A stretch of DNA of 9,049 nt. Source: Nitrospinae bacterium RIFCSPLOWO2_12_39_16 (lineage in GTDB: Bacteria; Nitrospinota; Nitrospinia; UBA9942). Positions 5,193-9,049 of the stretch are shown in pieces. The notes below the pieces were generated by a model. The model was given only the letters and a program-made list of their open reading frames with translations, was not told where the DNA came from and made no database searches. The translations under genes were made by a program, and so were the position numbers. Where the stretch lies: positions 1-9,049 of the forward strand of contig MHDO01000033.1 in the NCBI GenBank assembly GCA_001805005.1, written 5' to 3'. Positions within the stretch are counted from its first letter, which is position 1. Every line of letters begins with the position of its first letter.

Positions 5193-6155
5193 ATGGCTGT
5201 TTTTGCATCTATAGATTTAGGGACAAATACTGTCAGGCTCCTTGTTGTAGAGAGCAATAAAAAAGGATTTAAACCACTCCATTCAAATCAGGTAATTACC
5301 CGACTTGGAGAGGGGTTGTCCAATAACGGGGTTTTGATAGATAAAGCTATGGAGAGGACTATCAGTATTGTTCTTAACTTTAAAGATGAAGCTTCAAAAT
5401 ATAATCCATCTGCAATCTGGGTTGTGGCAACGAGTGCTGTAAGGGAGGCAAAAAACAGGTCTGCATTTATAGAAAAGATTAAGAGAGTAACCGGTCTTCA
5501 ACTGGAGGTTATACCGTGGGAGGAGGAGGCAAGGATGACCCTTCTCGGCGTCTTTTCTGGTAACCTCCCCCTTTCCCTCCTTAACAAGGAGGGGAGTAAG
5601 GGGAGGACAATTATCTTTGATATTGGCGGAGGGAGTACTGAATATGTCTTTACAGAGAACGAAAAATTAATTAATTCTGTTGGAACAGATTTAGGAGTGG
5701 TTCATCTCTCAGAGAAATATATAAAAAAAGACCCCGTTAATGACGAAGAATTAAAGGCATTAGAGAATGTGATAGCTGATAAGATTAAAAATGTAAAAGA
5801 TGAAATTAATACCGCATTCAGCATTCCGCATTCCGCACTCCTTATAGGGACTGCCGGGACAGTTACAACACTTGCGGCACTTGATTTAAATCTGTATCCT
5901 TATGCCCCAAAAAAGATTAATGGTTATATTCTGAAATTGAAAAATGTAAAAAAATTACTTGATAGATTTAAAAAGATGCCTCTCAAGGAGAGGAGAAATA
6001 TTCCTGCACTTGAGAAGGGGAGGGAAGACCTCATTATCCCCGGTGCTGTGATTGTCATAAAGACTATGGAGATATTTGGGTTTGATAGTATGATTGTAAG
6101 TGATTATGGTCTGAGAGAGGGTATAATTTTAGCGAAGATGAGTAGCTTTATTTGA
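5193..6155 (+). CDS. Ppx/GppA phosphatase family protein, 320 aa
   Basis: This is a member of the ASKHA-fold family of exopolyphosphatases and pppGpp phosphohydrolases. Visible are the phosphate-1 loop ASIDLGTNTVRLLV (5-18), VVATSAVREAKNR (77-89), the catalytic-glutamate region WEEEAR (109-114), the phosphate-2 loop IFDIGGGSTEYVF (141-153) and the adenosine/phosphate-contact motif LIGTAGTVTTLAAL (217-230). It has about 320 residues, matching the short two-domain class without the HD-type C-terminal domains of long PPX. Residues 124-138 and about 207-216 are encoded by repeat elements, both in probable loops. ATG 5193 is preferred to TTG 5172 because the phosphate loop normally starts within about 5 residues. 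No clear RBS is seen. Polyphosphate and pppGpp activity cannot be told apart from sequence. Confidence 0.92.
   Translation: MAVFASIDLGTNTVRLLVVESNKKGFKPLHSNQVITRLGEGLSNNGVLIDKAMERTISIVLNFKDEASKYNPSAIWVVATSAVREAKNRSAFIEKIKRVTGLQLEVIPWEEEARMTLLGVFSGNLPLSLLNKEGSKGRTIIFDIGGGSTEYVFTENEKLINSVGTDLGVVHLSEKYIKKDPVNDEELKALENVIADKIKNVKDEINTAFSIPHSALLIGTAGTVTTLAALDLNLYPYAPKKINGYILKLKNVKKLLDRFKKMPLKERRNIPALEKGREDLIIPGAVIVIKTMEIFGFDSMIVSDYGLREGIILAKMSSFI
5564..5606 (+). repeat. C-rich/G-rich palindromic repeat inside ppx, in frame
   Basis: The left arm (CCTCCCC, CTTT, CCCTCCTT, 5564-5582) and the right arm (AAGGAGGGG, AGTA, AGGGGAGG, 5586-5606) pair over 7- and 8-bp blocks around a 3-nt AAC loop. The insert encodes NLPLSLLNKEGSKGR, between LLGVFSG and TIIFDIGGGST, where family members normally have only a short turn. 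It matches the design of the intergenic element at 3041-3076. Confidence 0.75.
5813..5840 (+). repeat. Four CGCATTC heptamers inside ppx, in frame
   Basis: CGCATTC, AGCATTC, CGCATTC and CGCACTC run without gaps. They encode TAFSIPHSAL just before the conserved LIGTAGTVTTL motif. The reverse complements GAATGCG and GAGTGCG occur in the radical SAM gene array at 684-704, so both loci carry the same unit in opposite orientation. Confidence 0.75.
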
Positions 6156-6196
6156 TACTCAAATTTTAAAATGCATTTTTTTATGTTATTTTTTTA

Positions 6197-6226
6197 TTGA
6201 CACATATACATATTATATGTTAAAAA
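6197..6226 (+). promoter_or_regulatory. Possible sigma-70-type promoter for the small membrane-protein pair
   Basis: TTGACA (6197-6202) is a perfect -35 box in an AT-rich gap; TAAAAA (6221-6226, 18-bp spacer) is a poor -10. A perfect TATAAT lies at 6241-6246 but is too close to the RBS at 6251 to leave a leader. A transcript start in this spacer is likely, its exact position is not. Confidence 0.4.
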
Positions 6227-6267
6227 ATTTCTCCATCGTCTATAATCTTTAAGGAGGAGGTAAATTT

Positions 6268-6378
6268 ATGAGTGATAAGGCAGGTGCAGCCCTTTTTACA
6301 GGGGTAACTATTTTGGTTCTTGTATATTTCTGGTGGTTATTAATATTCACACACGGCGTTGCCGCACACCACGGATAG
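6268..6378 (+). CDS. 36-aa single-span membrane protein, cytochrome oxidase subunit IIa-like
   Basis: A perfect AAGGAGGAGG (6251-6260) lies seven bases before the ATG, so this short ORF is very probably translated. The product is MSDKAGAALFTGVTILVLVY followed by FWWLLIFTHGVAAHHG: a short charged N-terminus, one transmembrane helix (about 8-28) and a His-rich tail. Size and pattern (charged start, GAL-like entry, VLV...FW core) resemble the ~34-residue subunit IIa of ba3-type cytochrome c oxidase (COX2A family), from memory only. That subunit normally lies beside oxidase subunits II and I, which are absent here. It is followed 24 bp later by a second micro-protein with its own RBS, so the two look like a dicistronic unit. 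It could be another small membrane accessory protein. Confidence 0.8.
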   Translation: MSDKAGAALFTGVTILVLVYFWWLLIFTHGVAAHHG

Positions 6379-6402
6379 ACTTAATCTAAGGGGAGGTAAG
6401 AT

Positions 6403-6543
6403 ATGAAATCTATAATTTCTTTTGTGGTTTTTGTTGTAATATGCGGATTTGTTTTTTATCTGCTTGATGTAGGATTAATGAAGACACAGGGGCTTCAGTT
6501 GGTTCCGGAGCCTGAAAAGAAAGAGGCGAAGGCCTCTCATTAG
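6403..6543 (+). CDS. 46-aa single-span membrane protein of unknown function
   Basis: AAGGGGAGG at 6388-6396 precedes the ATG by six bases. The N-terminus is hydrophobic (MKSIISFVVFVVICGFVFYL, about 3-21) and is followed by a soluble charged tail ending PEPEKKEAKASH. It can be read as one transmembrane anchor with a Lys/Glu-rich tail; no lipobox or signal-peptidase site is convincing. I do not recognise the family. The tight spacing after the 36-residue protein and the terminator immediately downstream suggest that the pair is made together, possibly as accessory subunits of a membrane complex encoded elsewhere. Confidence 0.75.
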   Translation: MKSIISFVVFVVICGFVFYLLDVGLMKTQGLQLVPEPEKKEAKASH

Positions 6544-6571
6544 AGATTTTTTATTGTTTCATTTCAACAAC

Positions 6572-6608
6572 AAGGGTCGCCGTTAAATGGCGGCCCTTAT
6601 CGCTTTTT
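6572..6608 (+). terminator. Rho-independent terminator after the small membrane-protein pair
   Basis: AAGGGTCGCCG (6572-6582) pairs with TGGCGGCCCTT (6588-6598), using two G-T wobbles, around a TTAAA loop. Five T residues follow at 6604-6608 after a 5-base gap. It lies 28 bp past the stop codon of the 46-residue ORF. Confidence 0.75.
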
Positions 6609-6650
6609 ATCAACTCCCACTCACTAATTAAATATTCCCATAAAATCTTA

Positions 6651-6679
6651 TTGATATTTTTCTAATATGCTATTATTAT
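6651..6679 (+). promoter_or_regulatory. Sigma-70-type promoter of the adenylate cyclase gene
   Basis: TTGATA (6651-6656), a 17-bp spacer and TATTAT (6674-6679) give 5/6 matches in each box. An overlapping TATTAT at 6671-6676 is preceded by TGC, an extended -10 element. The expected start near 6686 leaves a leader of about 20 nt with AAGGA (6695-6699) before the GTG at 6705. Confidence 0.65.
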
Positions 6680-6704
6680 TTGTGTGAATTAAGTAAGGAT
6701 TGCC

Positions 6705-8453
6705 GTGGAAAAAATAAAGACACAAGAAAGCACTGCCAAGATAAAGGAGTTCCAGCTAAGGATTCTCCAGCAGGTGAGTCAGGTAGCCATAGCCCCATTT
6801 AATTTTAACAGGATTCTGGATGCCATGATGGACCGTGTAATGGAGGCAATGCATACAGATGCCGGCTCAATTATTCTAAAAAATGAAGATACAGGATTTT
6901 TAGAGTTTAAGGTTACAAAGGGGGAGAAGGCAGAGGAGATAAAAAAGTATAAGCTAAAGGTGGGGGAGGGAATTGCAGGCTGGGTATTTAAAAATAGAAG
7001 GCCTGTTATTGCCAATAATGTTTACAGAGATAAGAGGTTTAAAGCTTCCATCAGCCAAAAGTTAAGATATGAAACCCATAACATATTATGCACACCGTTA
7101 CTTGTTAAAAACAAGGCGATAGGCGTTTTAGAGGTTATAAATAAAAAATCAAATTTTGTTGATGATGACTTAAGAATACTGAATATCCTTGCTAATAATA
7201 TATCCATAATAATTGAAAACGCCCGCCTTTTTAATACATCACTTAAAAAGATAAGTGAATTAAATACACTTTCTGAAATCAGCAGAAATATAAACTCTAT
7301 CCTTGACTTGGACCCATTATTAAATGTAGTGATGAATAATGCAACAGAGGTCATGAAGGCTGAGGTAAGCTCTGTCCTTCTCCTTGATGAAGATAAAAAG
7401 GAACTTATTTTTAGAATTGCACTTGGTGAAAAGGGTGAAAAAGTAAAAAAGATAAAGCTCAAGGTAGGGGAGGGGATTGCAGGCTGGGTGGCAAAGACCG
7501 GAAAACCGATTATTGTCAATGATGTAAAAAATGAGCCGAGATTCAATCAGGCGGTGGACAGAAAAACAGGATTCAAGACAAGGTCTATCTTGTGTGTCCC
7601 TCTTTATTCAAAGGAAAAGATAATCGGAGTAATTCAGGTCATAAATAAAAAGGACCACCTCCCATTTACAAAGGAGAATGAAGAACTCCTGAATACATTT
7701 GCCTGTCATGCCGCTATTGCCATAGAAAATGCCAAGCTCTATGAAAATATAAGGGAAGAGGAGAGAAAGAGGGGAATATATCAGAGGTTCCTGTCACCGC
7801 AGATAGTGGATGAGGTAATGAATAAGGCAAAGACCATATCGCTTGGCGGGAGGAGGCAGAATGTAACAATCTTATTCTCAGACATAAGAGGGTTTACAGA
7901 GATTACAGAGGCAAAACCTCCTGAATATATTGTTGACCTGCTCAATGAATATTTTGGGGAGATGATTGATATTATATTCAAATACGGAGGCACGCTGGAT
8001 AAATTTATAGGAGATGGCCTGATGGCAGTATTCGGAACACCAATATATTATAAAGATCATGCAAAGAGGGGGATGGCAGCAGCACTGGAGATGCAGGAGA
8101 GGCTTAAGGCTCTTAACATGAGGAACAGAAAAAGAGGTTTTGTTGAATTTGCCGTCGGCATAGGGATAAATACTGGCAGTGTAATCGCTGGCAACATAGG
8201 CTCTGAAAAGAGGATGGAATACACTGTTGTTGGAAATGGGGTAAATATTGCCAACAGGTTAGAGGGATTAGCCCAAGGTGGACAGATATTGATTACAGAG
8301 AGTACATACAATGAGCTTAAAGGCTTAAAGCTTGATGTTGAGAAACTGAAGCAGGTTCAGGTGAGAGGAAAAAGGGGAGCAATGGATATATATCAGGTCA
8401 AGTCAATAAAAGGTAAGGTTTCTACTTTGAAGTTACAAAAAACTCGGAATTAA
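6705..8453 (+). CDS. Tandem-GAF class III (IIIb-type) adenylate cyclase, 582 aa
   Basis: The predicted reaction is cAMP synthesis from ATP. GAF-A (about 30-172) and GAF-B (about 196-342) share KLKVGEGIAGWV and a NILC/SILC...VINKK ending. A linker with coiled-coil character follows (YENIREEERKRGIYQRFLSP), then the cyclase domain (about 382-565). Metal ligands are D393 (FSDIRGFT) and D437 (FIGDGLMAVFG). The purine-selecting pair is K433 (LDKFIGDG) and T507 (YTVVGNGVN); Lys/Thr is the adenylate, IIIb-type pattern, as in the cyanobacterial tandem-GAF cyclase CyaB1. N514 and R518 (VNIANRLE) complete the site. No membrane span or signal peptide is seen. GAF-B retains NK and F(x)3NE, partly matching the NKFDE motif of cyclic-nucleotide-binding GAF domains. 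GTG 6705 has AAGGA upstream and its own promoter. The 3' end overlaps the opposing gene by 32 bp. Confidence 0.93.
   Translation: MEKIKTQESTAKIKEFQLRILQQVSQVAIAPFNFNRILDAMMDRVMEAMHTDAGSIILKNEDTGFLEFKVTKGEKAEEIKKYKLKVGEGIAGWVFKNRRPVIANNVYRDKRFKASISQKLRYETHNILCTPLLVKNKAIGVLEVINKKSNFVDDDLRILNILANNISIIIENARLFNTSLKKISELNTLSEISRNINSILDLDPLLNVVMNNATEVMKAEVSSVLLLDEDKKELIFRIALGEKGEKVKKIKLKVGEGIAGWVAKTGKPIIVNDVKNEPRFNQAVDRKTGFKTRSILCVPLYSKEKIIGVIQVINKKDHLPFTKENEELLNTFACHAAIAIENAKLYENIREEERKRGIYQRFLSPQIVDEVMNKAKTISLGGRRQNVTILFSDIRGFTEITEAKPPEYIVDLLNEYFGEMIDIIFKYGGTLDKFIGDGLMAVFGTPIYYKDHAKRGMAAALEMQERLKALNMRNRKRGFVEFAVGIGINTGSVIAGNIGSEKRMEYTVVGNGVNIANRLEGLAQGGQILITESTYNELKGLKLDVEKLKQVQVRGKRGAMDIYQVKSIKGKVSTLKLQKTRN
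6951..7489 (+). repeat. Internal direct repeat marking the GAF duplication
   Basis: The 35-bp blocks at 6951-6985 and 7455-7489, both encoding KLKVGEGIAGWV, differ at only three bases. They are offset by 504 bp (168 codons). The surrounding GAF sequence is more diverged, so this is either a conserved ligand-loop segment or a local gene-conversion tract left from the domain duplication. Confidence 0.6.
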
Positions 8454-9049
8454 ATTTTTTCATTATATCAATAGCCGAAAGCCTTGCTGCAATTTCTGCA
8501 GGCGTAATATCCTTCCTTTTTTGAAAATAATTCTCATAACTTTTTTCTTCAATAGATGTCCTCAAGAATCTTGACACATCTTTAAACATTGTCCACTCCA
8601 GCTTTTCAGGGCTATTCGGAAGCTTGCAATATCTTTCAATATCCCCAATCCACAGCATGGCTCCATCCCTTGTGCGGGATAATGTAATATCCTTTAAAAT
8701 AATCACAGCCTCCCAGTAATCATTTGCATGGGTATTCAGTTCAATATGAGAAACCTTCCCTGTAACTATTATATCCAGACCCTTAAGACGGTTTATATCC
8801 CTTCCATCGGTTATAACGCCATTTAAACCCTGCCTTAAAAACTCATCCGCTATTGCATAGCTTACAGTTTCAGATAGCCCAAAAAGAAAAGAATCTTTCT
8901 GCTCCTCAGGTATATTTATATCCCAGTGCTGTATTTTCTGCATTATTCCCTTATAATGCCCGCCTGATATCTTTGTGTCCTCTATATCAAACAAAACCAC
9001 TGCAATTTTAAGGTTTTTAATCTCATCTTCTATTGCAATATTTGGCAGA
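8422..9049 (-). CDS. Uncharacterised protein, possibly an exported lipoprotein; 5' end outside window
   Basis: The frame stays open to the right edge (about 208 residues visible), so the GTG at 9000 is not the start: the preceding residues (LPNIAIEDEIKNLKIA) lead directly into VVLFDIEDTK. Alternating strands, DIIVTGKVSHIEL...YWEAVIILKDITLSRTRDGAMLWIGD, recall small outer-membrane lipoproteins of the YajG/PqiC (ABC-transport auxiliary) type, in which a reporter-like beta domain follows a lipobox. The lipobox would lie outside the window, so this is a weak guess. The C-terminal part is helical and charged (ITPAEIAARLSAIDIMKKF). The stop TAG is at 8422-8424, inside the cyclase 3' end on the other strand. 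Confidence 0.75.
   Translation of the reverse strand, partial: LPNIAIEDEIKNLKIAVVLFDIEDTKISGGHYKGIMQKIQHWDINIPEEQKDSFLFGLSETVSYAIADEFLRQGLNGVITDGRDINRLKGLDIIVTGKVSHIELNTHANDYWEAVIILKDITLSRTRDGAMLWIGDIERYCKLPNSPEKLEWTMFKDVSRFLRTSIEEKSYENYFQKRKDITPAEIAARLSAIDIMKKFNSEFFVTSK

Noticed and set aside
6168..6195. Intrinsic terminator after ppx
   Set aside because: AAAATGCATTTT followed by T-runs is self-complementary but has no loop and almost no G/C, so a stable RNA hairpin is unlikely.
6241..6246. Perfect TATAAT as the -10 of the small membrane-protein unit
   Set aside because: Transcription would start within the Shine-Dalgarno sequence, and no -35 box sits 16-18 bp upstream.
7022..7546. Long open frame on the minus strand, 174 codons
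   Set aside because: It lies wholly antisense to the GAF domains of the cyclase, and its residues (Phe/Ser/Ile-rich) reflect the complement of Lys/Asn/Asp codons; no RBS or family pattern.

Overview
The window is AT-rich bacterial DNA with strong purine-rich ribosome binding sites (AGGAGG types) and mostly co-directional genes. The pairing of a radical SAM/DUF2344 protein with RNase G, together with SixA, a Ppx/GppA protein and tandem-GAF cyclase signalling, suggests a Gram-negative lineage such as Nitrospirota or Desulfobacterota. This is an inference from gene content; there is no marker RNA here and no search was run.

Layout. Positions 3-1421 hold the 3' part of a radical SAM protein fused to a DUF2344 domain, followed at 1456-2991 by RNase G (rng). 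Next come a SixA-type phosphohistidine phosphatase broken by a frameshift (3116-3602), a small probable winged-helix protein (3714-3992), a secreted three-repeat TPR protein (4159-4596), a possible 44-residue ORF (4624-4758) sharing one base with a SprT-like metallopeptidase (4758-5147), and a Ppx/GppA phosphatase (5193-6155). Two single-span membrane micro-proteins (6268-6378 and 6403-6543), the first resembling the small IIa subunit of ba3-type cytochrome oxidases, form a compact unit closed by a good intrinsic terminator. A well-formed promoter then drives a tandem-GAF class III adenylate cyclase (6705-8453). It converges on, and overlaps by 32 bp, the 3' end of a minus-strand gene that runs off the right edge. 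No gene-free stretch exceeds about 165 bp.

The unusual feature is not a gene. From about 680 to 5840 the DNA is studded with short period-7 (once period-6) degenerate tandem arrays, several combined with inverted repeats, and with a C/G-rich palindromic element. They lie in spacers (1413-1455, 2998-3097, 3591-3697, 5149-5177) and inside reading frames (684-767 and 1116-1150 in the radical SAM/DUF2344 gene; 5564-5606 and 5813-5840 in ppx), where the frame stays open and the extra residues fall at domain boundaries or probable loops. The heptamer CGCATTC occurs in ppx and, on the opposite strand, in the radical SAM gene about 5.1 kb away. They look like a dispersed family of small repeats that genes tolerate as in-frame inserts, comparable in kind to cyanobacterial heptameric STRRs and Rickettsia palindromic elements.

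Functionally the genes cover RNA processing (rng), phospho-signalling and polyphosphate/(p)ppGpp metabolism (sixA remnant, ppx), cAMP synthesis and possible respiratory accessory proteins. No single pathway unites them, and no CRISPR array, tRNA, rRNA, transposase or phage gene was seen.
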